Part shown: positions 43,217-51,199 of the stretch, in pieces
How positions within the stretch are numbered: position 1 is the first letter of the stretch
How the letters are laid out: every line of letters starts with the position of its first letter
Assembly: GCA_021795965.1 (NCBI GenBank)
Contig: JAJYOU010000005.1
Location: 32,394-96,393, forward strand
DNA from: Chloroflexota bacterium
GTDB lineage: Bacteria; Chloroflexota; Anaerolineae; Anaerolineales; Villigracilaceae
Length of the DNA: 64,000 nucleotides
Direction of reading: 5' to 3'
The notes under the pieces: generated by a model
What the model was told of the DNA's origin: nothing
The model's database searches: none
Seen by the model: only the letters and a program-made list of their open reading frames with translations
Program-made: the position numbers and the translations under genes

Positions 43217-45193
43217 TTAGATTCCATGGGGATTGGGTTTAGTTGCATCAATTTCCCGCCAGACGCGCAGCAGCTCCGCCACGCTCCAGGCCTGGGCAAT
43301 GCAGCCCCGCGGTGTATAGGGTGCATCTCCATCAAAGATTTCGCTGATACTGCCAACGCCGCGCGAGTAAAGGTGATCCATTAACGGCTCAAGAAAAGAC
43401 CTGGCACCCGCTGGATCTTTATACAATTTTAAATAAGCGCTGATGAATGGACCAATCAGCCAGGCCCAGACTGTGCCCTGGTGATAAGCACTGTCGGGAT
43501 GGTATGTGTCGCCATTGTAATGCGCGATAAAGCCGGGATCATCCGGAGAGAGGCTGCGAAGCCCAAAAGGAGTCAATAGCCGGCGGATGCAAATATCCAG
43601 GACGGCTTTTTGCTGCTCTTTTTTCAAAAGACTGTGGGAAAGCGAGACCGCCAGGAGCTGGTTGGGGCGCAAGGATGGATCATCGCCAGTGGGGGTATCG
43701 ATCACATCAAAACAATAACCCGTCTTCGCATTCCAAAAACGCGAAAAACCAGTCCGGACCTGTTTCGCCTGAGCTGAATAATGCTCGGCGGGCAGTCCCA
43801 ATTCCTTCGCGAATTCAGCCATGGTTCGCAGAGCGTTATACCAGAGTGCATTAATCTCAACCGGCTTGCCGGTGCGAGGGGTCACCCCCCAATTCCCCGA
43901 TTTACTGTCCATCCAGGTTAGAGGGATGCCAATTTCGCCTGCAAAAAGAAGACCATCCAGGGGGTCGATGTGAATTTGAAAACGGGTTCCGCGTTCAAAC
44001 CAGGCGACAATTTCAGCCAGCAACGGAAAAAGTTCCCTTAATAAATCGATGTCGGCGGTTGCCGTAAAGTAAGCCTTCACGGCTTCAAAATACCAGAGGG
44101 TCACATCCACAGACTGGTAGAGTGGGGTTTCGTCTCCTTGCGGAAGATGGTTGGGGAGCATGCCCTCGCTCACATACTGGGAAAAGTTAAGCAAAATATT
44201 TTTCGCAATTGCAAACCTGCCAGTCGCGAGCAAAATTCCCGGCAGGCTGATCAGGGTATCCCTGCTCCAATCCTGCAGCCAGTGATACCCGGCAAGGATG
44301 GACCAGCTTTCAGCATCAGGCGCTGCGCCGCGTTTTACAACAAACTGGTCAGCCGCCAGCACAAGGGCAGGCGGAAGACCGGGCGCAAGTGCCAGCAGTT
44401 TCTCTTCATAATCGCGTCGTTCTGCCAGCGCAGTTTCACCATTCAGGTTCTCTGTAAGTTCCGTACTCAAGACAAAAGTGACCGATTCCCCGGGCTGGAG
44501 CGTAACGCGAAAGGCACCGATGTTGAGGTGATCTTCCATGGCAGGGGCGCCGTGATAAGGCTCCATATTCAATGAAAAATTGCGGTACCAGTGATGTTCG
44601 AGAGTGATGGCTTCCCGGTCGTTGAAAATGTAGAAAGGGACTGCCCCTTCGAAGGCAACCACTTTAATTCCCCGCGGGACCCGCCTAACCTGCATCTGCC
44701 AATCACCCGAGTGGGTTTCACCATGGATGTCGCGATAATTGACCATGGCCCTGATAACCAAGGTCATCGGAGAAAAAGCCCGGGTTACTTTATAGTTGAC
44801 ATAGGTTGTGTTTTTGCCAGGCTGCATCCAGATTCTTTTTTCCAGCTGGGAGCTGCCAAAAGAATAGGTCCAGACAGGAACGGTACCTTCCTTGGTGAAA
44901 TTTTCAATGTGGCGGTAGCCATTCGGCTCCACCAGCACATCTGCCCAGCGATTGGAATAAATGGGGTAAACCCTGCCGTCACATTCCACCGTGTCGTCAA
45001 ATTTGCTGATCATTAACACCCGCCCCAGGGGTGGTTTTAATGCAGCCACAAGTAATCCGTGATATCGACGAGTTAACAGGTTGGCGACCGTGCCTGAAGC
45101 GTACCCCCCAATCCCATTCGTGACCAACCATTCCAAAGATTCTGAGATGGCGAGATCGTTGCAGGAGCCCCTGACGTAATGGACAGAATTCAT
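43217..45193 (-). CDS. glycogen debranching enzyme-type amylo-alpha-1,6-glucosidase
   Basis: A 658-aa cytoplasmic enzyme. The N-terminal beta domain (about 1-260) starts with EWLVTNGIGGYASGTV and NLLTRRYHGLLVAA, the signature of the GDE N-terminal domain. The alpha/alpha-barrel C-terminal part (about 280-650) has AGYHWLQDWSRDTLISLPG, NHLPQGDETPLYQSVDVTLW, PVEINALWYNALR, LRPNQLLAVSLSHSLL and YHQGTVWAWLIGP, as in family GH133 amylo-1,6-glucosidases. The Asp in DWSRD and the late Glu in SEIFDGD are likely catalytic. It removes branch glucose from glycogen. No other glycogen genes are adjacent. Confidence 0.92.
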   Translation of the reverse strand: MNSVHYVRGSCNDLAISESLEWLVTNGIGGYASGTVANLLTRRYHGLLVAALKPPLGRVLMISKFDDTVECDGRVYPIYSNRWADVLVEPNGYRHIENFTKEGTVPVWTYSFGSSQLEKRIWMQPGKNTTYVNYKVTRAFSPMTLVIRAMVNYRDIHGETHSGDWQMQVRRVPRGIKVVAFEGAVPFYIFNDREAITLEHHWYRNFSLNMEPYHGAPAMEDHLNIGAFRVTLQPGESVTFVLSTELTENLNGETALAERRDYEEKLLALAPGLPPALVLAADQFVVKRGAAPDAESWSILAGYHWLQDWSRDTLISLPGILLATGRFAIAKNILLNFSQYVSEGMLPNHLPQGDETPLYQSVDVTLWYFEAVKAYFTATADIDLLRELFPLLAEIVAWFERGTRFQIHIDPLDGLLFAGEIGIPLTWMDSKSGNWGVTPRTGKPVEINALWYNALRTMAEFAKELGLPAEHYSAQAKQVRTGFSRFWNAKTGYCFDVIDTPTGDDPSLRPNQLLAVSLSHSLLKKEQQKAVLDICIRRLLTPFGLRSLSPDDPGFIAHYNGDTYHPDSAYHQGTVWAWLIGPFISAYLKLYKDPAGARSFLEPLMDHLYSRGVGSISEIFDGDAPYTPRGCIAQAWSVAELLRVWREIDATKPNPHGI

Positions 45194-45376
45194 ATGTTCT
45201 CCTCTCCCCGTGGCATAATCCTCAGGTATATCGATGTTAAATGGCTGTTCTCATCAATCCAGAACATCCCGGCAGCCTTTGCGGAGAGAATGATTAATTC
45301 GATCATCAAACCATTTAATATTCTACACCTTTCCCCTCAAACTTATTTTGCGGTGTGATTCAACCTTTTCCGGTAG

Positions 45377-46288
45377 TTAATCCCGTGCCGGCTTGGAAGA
45401 ATAAACCTGACCTGATGTATTCACCGCCAGGAAATAGATTTTGGGGTTAATCCTCAATAATTCCTCTGAAAATCCGGGACCGCCAATCAAGAAAGCCTTG
45501 GCAAAGACTTCCGCCTCCGCACCCGAAGGTGCAAAAGCAGTCACACTGAGCCAGACTGAGGTTGCTGGTTCTCCACTGCGCGGGTCGATGATGTGATGCC
45601 TGTGAACCCCATCCTGCTCCCAGGTCCGCTTGGCAACCGAAGAAGTCGCAAGCGCCCCGGGCTCCACCATCAGGTTCATCAGGATCTTTTCAGGATCCCT
45701 CGGATCCTCAAGTTCCACTTCCCAGTGAGCAGATCCCGTGGGAGTTCCCACCAGGAACATGTCACCGCCAGCATTCACCCCGCAAACTTTAGAAAACCGC
45801 GCCAGGAGAAGAGCTGCCTGCTCGGCAATCCAGCCCTTGGCGATTCCTCCCAGGTCAACCCGCATTCCGTTCGGCAGTTTAACCGCCTGGTTTTCAGGCT
45901 GAAATTCGACCGCATCAAAATGTGGATATTGGCGTTTTCTATTTAAAGAAGATTTAATCGGGGTTGTTGATGAGCGAATCTCATCCATACTGCGATCATA
46001 CCCGGCGGATTCGAGATCAGGCAAAATCGCAGGATCAAACAATCCCTGGGTAGATCGAGTACAATCCCGCGCAATCTGGAGCAGCGTAAACATGTCAGGC
46101 GATACCCGAAACCATTCCCCGGCATGCTGGTTCAAAATAGAAAGTTCGGACGTTGAGGAAAACCGCGTGAAACGCAGTTCGCAATTCCTGATAAAACTTT
46201 GCGCCAGGTCAAAACCCTCCCGGGCGTCCTCCGCCTCACTCGCAAGCAGGATTTGGGTATTCATGGCGCGAAACGTGTCAATTTGCAT
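45377..46288 (-). CDS. apbE: FAD:protein FMN transferase (ApbE)
   Basis: A 303-aa protein. It attaches FMN from FAD to threonine in partner proteins. Signatures: VDLGGIAKGWIAEQAALLL (about 155-173), VNAGGDMFLVG, and HIIDPRSGEPAT with the metal-binding region. No lipoprotein signal is present; it starts directly at MQIDTFRAMNTQILLASEA, so this form may be cytoplasmic. Targets such as Rnf/Nqr subunits or flavocytochromes are not in the window. It is separated from the neighbouring cassette by a 460-bp gap. Confidence 0.92.
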   Translation of the reverse strand: MQIDTFRAMNTQILLASEAEDAREGFDLAQSFIRNCELRFTRFSSTSELSILNQHAGEWFRVSPDMFTLLQIARDCTRSTQGLFDPAILPDLESAGYDRSMDEIRSSTTPIKSSLNRKRQYPHFDAVEFQPENQAVKLPNGMRVDLGGIAKGWIAEQAALLLARFSKVCGVNAGGDMFLVGTPTGSAHWEVELEDPRDPEKILMNLMVEPGALATSSVAKRTWEQDGVHRHHIIDPRSGEPATSVWLSVTAFAPSGAEAEVFAKAFLIGGPGFSEELLRINPKIYFLAVNTSGQVYSSKPARD

Positions 46289-46750
46289 GGCAGTTCACCA
46301 TTTGGTATTCTGGATCTGGATTGATTTGAAAGCAGACAGGTCCTTGGAAATTGGACCCACTCACAACCTTGTTAATTCTATCAATTCTGTCTGTGAAATT
46401 GCCTGAATGGAGCTATTAAAATGATAAGATTATTTCCTGCCTTCCATTCAAATCTTTAATTTCCTGGAGCTTGCCGGTTGATAACCGCGTTCTTCAGTGA
46501 AAGGTCACCGGGTGTTTCCCGGGGATTGGATTCAACAATTCATACCATTTGTTGCTTATAAAAAAAATCAATTCCCACAGGCTGCCAACCTGAAAATTAA
46601 ATCTCAACTGGACTGTCGCTCTTCAAAGGATATCTGCTGAAATGATCTCATGAATAAAGTTCCAAATAAAAATACGCATCAAACATTTCGTCACCATATT
46701 GCAATTGAATTGGATGTTATTTCGCAAAATATTAAAATACAATTGGTTTA
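46289..46750. other. divergent intergenic region between apbE and the BTAD regulator
   Basis: No gene is visible. It is AT-rich near the right end, where a promoter candidate lies. The promoter of apbE is expected near the left end but was not resolved. Confidence 0.5.
46710..46738 (+). promoter_or_regulatory. putative promoter of the BTAD regulator
   Basis: TTGGAT (46710-46715), 17 bp, TAAAAT (46733-46738). The start codon at 46751 would then be within about 6 nt of the transcription start, that is a nearly leaderless mRNA. No ribosome site is visible, which agrees with that. Confidence 0.35.
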
Positions 46751-49700
46751 ATGAGCAATTCTTCGCCTTTTCCGATCAGTATCACGAAAATCACACCTCC
46801 AACCAGAAAAAGAGGGTTGGTTTCACGCGCACGCCTGACTGATAATATCTACTCAATCCTTACCAGGAAATTGATCCTGATTACTGCGCCTGCGGGTTAC
46901 GGCAAAACCTCCTTGCTGGTGGATTTGATCGATAAAAGTGAAATTCCCATCTGCTGGCTTTCGCTGGATGTGATGGACCAGGAACCACAGCGGTTTATTT
47001 CCTATTTTATTGCTTCCATCAGAGCAAAGTACCCGTTGTTTGGTTCCGAATCTTCCAGCGCATTGATGAATACGGTCTCAATCGAAAAAGAAAATGAACG
47101 GTTGATCATCGCGATCACCAACGAGATTTTCAAGGTCATTCCCGAACATTTCGCAATTGTTTTGGATGACTATCAATTCATCGATTCTGTCCCTGAAATA
47201 CGCAATTTCATCAACCGATTTATCCAACTTGCAGGCGAACATTGTCATCTGATCCTGCTCTCGCGGCTTTTGCCTGCCATACCAGATCTGCATTTATGGG
47301 TGGCGAGAGACCAGGTGGGTGGTTTGAGTCTCGAAGATCTGGCGTTCAACCCACAGGAGATTCAGGAGTTTTTTGCACAAAATTCCAGACAAACCCTGAC
47401 GCTGGACGAAGCCAAGGAAATTGCCTTGAAATCTGATGGATGGATCACCTCCATTGCATTAACCGGGCTTTCTTACGAGGATGAGGCTGGAAAGCATAGA
47501 ACCTCTGCGGCTAAAACCGGTATTGAACTTTATGAATACTTTACCAGGGAAATCCTTGAAAAACAAAGCCGGGGTATCCGGGAATTTTTACTGCTTACGT
47601 CCCTGTTCGATGATGTCAACCTTGATTTATGTATCGAGGTCCTGCAGCCTCTCTTTCCAGACCGGCAAATAGATTGGCAGAACCATTTACAATGGGTTCA
47701 AAATAACAATTTGTTTACTGTCCCGATGGAAATAAGCGGCAGCGATTTCCGATATCACCATTTATTCCAGGAATTTCTTCAATTCAAACTTAATGAAGAA
47801 AATCCAAAAATCATTCCCGTGGTGATGAGCCGGCTCGCAGCTTTCTATCGTGAACGTTTTGATTGGGAAAAAGCCCATCATATCTACGAAAACCTCGCAG
47901 ACATGAATGGCTTGGTTTCATTAATAGAAGAAGCTGGCACCATTTTCATCCAGAACGGTCGCATTGCCACATTGGAAAAGTGGTTGGAACGTTTACCACT
48001 TTCAATCTTGCAACAAAATGCAGCCCTCCTATCACTTCAAGGCTCTGTAGCCTACACCCAAGGTCACACCCAGCTTGGTATTTCACTGTTAAGTCAGGCC
48101 GAAGTTAAATTCCGCGAAAACAATGATCATAAAAACCTGGCCGGCACACTGATCCGCCGTGCTGCAGCTTATCGCGAATTGGGAGATTTTTCTCACGCGC
48201 TGGCCGATGCCGATGAAACCATTTCGCTCACCAAAGATGATCCTGAAAAAGAATTACAGAACAAATTCGCGCTCGCTCTTCGCGTCAAAGGGCTGGTATT
48301 GTTTCGGATTGGAAAGACCAGCGAGGCAATACCCTTGTTGGAAAACGCCCTGCAACTACTCACAATCCTCAAGAATGATAATCAGATCCCCATGGTGCAA
48401 ATGGAATTGGGAGTGGTGCATCACTCTCTCGGAAATGATGATCTTACGATCAAATTTTTCCTCAATGCTTTAAATATCTGGACTGGCGCAGGCAACCTGG
48501 GGTGGAAAGCAACCTTGATGAATAACCTGGCGGTATTGCACCATTCCCGGGGGGAGTATGAAAAAGCATTTCAGGAGCTGGAAGAAGCCATTTACTGTGC
48601 CCAGCAAAGTGGTTACATCCGGGCGCAAGCGCTGGCTTTAAGCAGCCTTGGTGACCTCCTGGTGGATTTACGCGAAATCGATCAGGCTGAAAATTGTTAT
48701 GACCAGGCTTCGATTATGGCTTCGCAGTTGGAGCACTCATTCCTGATTTTTTACACTTCGATTGCCAAAGCTAGGATTGCGCGCCTGGTCCACCGCCTGC
48801 CGGCTGCAGAAGCATTATTGCGCGAATTATATGAAAATTCAAGTTCAGATCAGCCCATCGCGGATGAAGCTCTCTACCGTCAGGAATACGGCTGTTTTCT
48901 CTTATATAGTAACAAAGCCAGTGAAGCTATCAATGAATTTCAAAAAGCGATCCACCTTTTTGAACAGGATGGGCGCACCCCTGAAGCATGCAACTCGCGA
49001 CTTTGGTTGATTGCAGCCAGAATTTCAAGCGGCGAAAAAGATCCATCACAGCTTCAGATACTGGATGTATCCAAGGATTGTAAGAATCTAAAAGAACCCT
49101 TCCAAGTTTATGCCACCGCAGCCGAAATTTTGCTCTGGATGGAATCGCAAAATCAACCCACTTCATCCCTGGCGGGTTTGCAGCCAATCTTCACTCACGC
49201 TTCCAATTTCACCAGGAAAATCCCTTCTCTCAGGCGAAGGATCCGCCAAATTTCCAAATCTGCTTTTATTTCCCCATCCAAAATAACCATTCAAGCCTTC
49301 GGAACAGCCAAAGTCTTTGTGAACGGGAATTTACTTAAGCTCTCAGATTGGCAAACCAGGGAAACCCGTGACCTGTTTTTCTTTTTCTTGAGAAAATACC
49401 CCATGACAAAGGAAGAAATTTCTGCTGTTTTTTGGCCTGACATCTCCCCCGCCCGTCTAAAAATGCGTTTTAAAACCACGCTTTATCGCCTTCGTCATGC
49501 GGTCGGTCAGGATACGATCCTGTTCGATGGCGAACGTTATCAATTCAACTCTGAAATTGATTATGAGTACGATTTTGAAAGATTTCACGAATTAACGGAT
49601 CATGCAAACAAATTAAAGGATGCTGCGGAAAAAACAGTTCAGCTGCAAAAAGCGGTTGATCTTGTCCGGGGGGCTTTGATGTCTGATATTGATTCACAAT

Positions 49701-49999
49701 GGAGCGATGACCTGCGGAATGAATTTGGAGAAAAATATCAAGCCACTTTGATTAAACTGGCAAAACTATATTACGAAACGAACCAGCCTGATAAAGCAAT
49801 AAAACTTTGCAAGATAATATTGGAAAAAAACCGCGCCTCCGAAGAGGGATATCGTATTTTAATGAGCGCCCAGGCCATGTTGGGGGATAAGATCGCAATT
49901 GCAAACGCTTATAAAGCCTGTTCCATTGTTTTATTTACAGAATTTGGGATTGCCCCATCTGACGAAACAGAAAAACATTACAAAAAATTATTCTTTTAA
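46751..49999 (+). CDS. STAND ATPase-TPR regulator with C-terminal BTAD domain
   Basis: A 1082-aa protein related to MalT-type regulators at the N-terminus: Walker A APAGYGKTS (46-54), Walker B AIVLDDYQFID (about 137-147) and LILLSR. A long TPR sensor follows (about 380-830). Instead of a LuxR helix-turn-helix it ends with an OmpR-like winged helix plus bacterial transcriptional activation domain (about 845-1082): IQAFGTAKVFVNGNLLKL, SAVFWPDISPARLKMRFKTT, LYRLRHAVG, then a TPR-type tail to FTEFGIAPSDETEKHY. It is a DNA-binding activator, SARP/DnrI-like in its output. It lies 84 bp upstream of a five-gene set that includes an HD-GYP protein, the likely target. Confidence 0.9.
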   Translation: MSNSSPFPISITKITPPTRKRGLVSRARLTDNIYSILTRKLILITAPAGYGKTSLLVDLIDKSEIPICWLSLDVMDQEPQRFISYFIASIRAKYPLFGSESSSALMNTVSIEKENERLIIAITNEIFKVIPEHFAIVLDDYQFIDSVPEIRNFINRFIQLAGEHCHLILLSRLLPAIPDLHLWVARDQVGGLSLEDLAFNPQEIQEFFAQNSRQTLTLDEAKEIALKSDGWITSIALTGLSYEDEAGKHRTSAAKTGIELYEYFTREILEKQSRGIREFLLLTSLFDDVNLDLCIEVLQPLFPDRQIDWQNHLQWVQNNNLFTVPMEISGSDFRYHHLFQEFLQFKLNEENPKIIPVVMSRLAAFYRERFDWEKAHHIYENLADMNGLVSLIEEAGTIFIQNGRIATLEKWLERLPLSILQQNAALLSLQGSVAYTQGHTQLGISLLSQAEVKFRENNDHKNLAGTLIRRAAAYRELGDFSHALADADETISLTKDDPEKELQNKFALALRVKGLVLFRIGKTSEAIPLLENALQLLTILKNDNQIPMVQMELGVVHHSLGNDDLTIKFFLNALNIWTGAGNLGWKATLMNNLAVLHHSRGEYEKAFQELEEAIYCAQQSGYIRAQALALSSLGDLLVDLREIDQAENCYDQASIMASQLEHSFLIFYTSIAKARIARLVHRLPAAEALLRELYENSSSDQPIADEALYRQEYGCFLLYSNKASEAINEFQKAIHLFEQDGRTPEACNSRLWLIAARISSGEKDPSQLQILDVSKDCKNLKEPFQVYATAAEILLWMESQNQPTSSLAGLQPIFTHASNFTRKIPSLRRRIRQISKSAFISPSKITIQAFGTAKVFVNGNLLKLSDWQTRETRDLFFFFLRKYPMTKEEISAVFWPDISPARLKMRFKTTLYRLRHAVGQDTILFDGERYQFNSEIDYEYDFERFHELTDHANKLKDAAEKTVQLQKAVDLVRGALMSDIDSQWSDDLRNEFGEKYQATLIKLAKLYYETNQPDKAIKLCKIILEKNRASEEGYRILMSAQAMLGDKIAIANAYKACSIVLFTEFGIAPSDETEKHYKKLFF

Positions 50000-50083
50000 C
50001 ATGCTTTTGTACCCATCTTTGTAGCCCTATACGGGGTATCCTTTATGAACATTACCCGCATATTAAAAAAACAAAGGTGAGAT

Positions 50084-50245
50084 ATGAAAAAAATAACTGC
50101 TCTTCTGGCTCTGTTCCTCGTCAAAATCCAAGACCATCACATTCAAATATTCATGGTTAGCCTGACGCTTGTGCTGCTCATTTTGGGAGCTGGTGCTCCG
50201 ATGGATGTCGGTGGAATCGGCAATATAAGCATATTTGGGAAATAG
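50084..50245 (+). CDS. small membrane peptide (53 aa) at the head of the DUF5317 cassette
   Basis: A 53-codon frame (ATG at 50084, AAAGGTGAG ribosome site upstream). It starts MKKITALLALFLVKIQDHH and has a clear hydrophobic segment, IFMVSLTLVLLILGAGAP, then a Gly-rich tail to FGK. Its TAG shares a base with the GTG of the following gene (TAGTG), so the two are translationally coupled. I do not recognise a family. It could be a membrane-inserted regulator or an exported peptide. Coupling, ribosome site and hydrophobic pattern support a real gene. Confidence 0.6.
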   Translation: MKKITALLALFLVKIQDHHIQIFMVSLTLVLLILGAGAPMDVGGIGNISIFGK

Positions 50246-50859
50246 TGATCCTGGTTCCAGCTGTTTTTTTAGGGTTGCTGGCTGGTTGGTTTCGGTCGCG
50301 CTTAAGCAGCAAGGTTTGGAGAGTTCCTGAGCTAAAATATGCTTGGCTGGTGTTAGTTTTTATTATTCCCCAGTGGCTTGTTTTTGCTTTACCCATCTCC
50401 CGGGATCTGTTTTCAAAACCTCTTGCTGCGAGCTGCCTAGTACTTTCTCAAGTCGGGTTGCTCCTGTTTAGCTTGTTGAACCGTCATCTAACCGGTATGT
50501 GGATTTTCTCCGCAGGATTAATTTTAAACTTGCTGGTGATAATTTCCAATGGTGGTTTCATGCCGGTCAGCACACTTACACTGTCACACCTGATTCCAGC
50601 AACGACCTTAGCCAGTCTGACGGTGGGCGAAAGAATCAGTCTCAATAGCAAAGACATCCTGTTGGCCCCCAATGCCATCAAGTTCTCATGGCTGGCCGAT
50701 CAGTTTATATCGCCAAGTTGGTTTCCGTGGCGGTTCATTTACAGTATTGGCGATGTTTTGATTGCTTTGGGAGTGTTTCTACTGCTGACTTTCGATCAAA
50801 ACCTTCAAGATAATAAGCAAGAAAGGAAATCCCTCCATGTTAACACACCAATTATTTGA
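50245..50859 (+). CDS. DUF5317 family membrane protein
   Basis: A 204-aa protein with a GTG start overlapping the previous stop. It has five or so membrane helices (MILVPAVFLGLLAGWF, ELKYAWLVLVFIIPQWLVF, SCLVLSQVGLLLFSLLN, MWIFSAGLILNLLVIISNGG and SIGDVLIALGVFLLLTF). The NGGFMP-S block, the Arg/Lys-rich first loop and the late FIYSIGDVLI match DUF5317, a family common in Chloroflexota and clostridia with no known function. The Ser/Asn-Gly-Gly-x-Met-Pro segment is conserved in that family. It is encoded between two small proteins in front of an HD-GYP gene. Confidence 0.8.
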   Translation: MILVPAVFLGLLAGWFRSRLSSKVWRVPELKYAWLVLVFIIPQWLVFALPISRDLFSKPLAASCLVLSQVGLLLFSLLNRHLTGMWIFSAGLILNLLVIISNGGFMPVSTLTLSHLIPATTLASLTVGERISLNSKDILLAPNAIKFSWLADQFISPSWFPWRFIYSIGDVLIALGVFLLLTFDQNLQDNKQERKSLHVNTPII

Positions 50860-51154
50860 GCAGCATGTTTCTCTCAAGAGTATAAATCGCGACCCCAGTG
50901 ATATTAATCGTGTGCTTGCAGCTGCAGTCGTAAGTAAAGCTTTTTGTCACCTGCTATTAACCAATCCCACCAAGGCCCTGGCTCAGGGATTTTGTGGGGA
51001 GCGTTTCTCACTTAGCGTTGAAGAACGTGAAATGATACTTTATACACGCGTCTCCACTTTATCCGAATTCGCGCAGCAGATGAGCAAATTCCTGCCTGCC
51101 CCCAGGATTTCCTATAATTCAGTTGTTGCTGAAGATTACCAGATGAGAATTTAA
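50837..51154 (+). CDS. 105-aa protein with an NHLP-leader-like helical segment
   Basis: A 105-aa protein, overlapping the DUF5317 gene by 23 bp, with an AAAGGAAAT ribosome site. Residues 24-80 (DINRVLAAAVVSKAFCHLLL, NPTKALAQGFCGERFSLSVE, EREMILYTRV) follow the pattern of the Os1348/nitrile-hydratase-like leader peptide clan: a helix with F..LLL.(N/D)P..AL, a Gly-containing turn, LS.EE, then another helix. In RiPP pathways such a domain is a leader, but the C-terminal 25 residues here are not rich in Cys, Ser or Thr, and no modifying enzyme is nearby. A regulatory or carrier role is more likely. No function is known. Confidence 0.7.
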   Translation: MLTHQLFEQHVSLKSINRDPSDINRVLAAAVVSKAFCHLLLTNPTKALAQGFCGERFSLSVEEREMILYTRVSTLSEFAQQMSKFLPAPRISYNSVVAEDYQMRI

Positions 51155-51199
51155 TTGCTGGATTTTCGATTAATTTTTCAAAAGGTTAGGAAGCAAGGT

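Noticed and set aside
50837..51154. A full RiPP biosynthesis cluster around the leader-like protein
   Set aside because: No modifying enzyme, protease or exporter is near, and the protein lacks a plausible core peptide.
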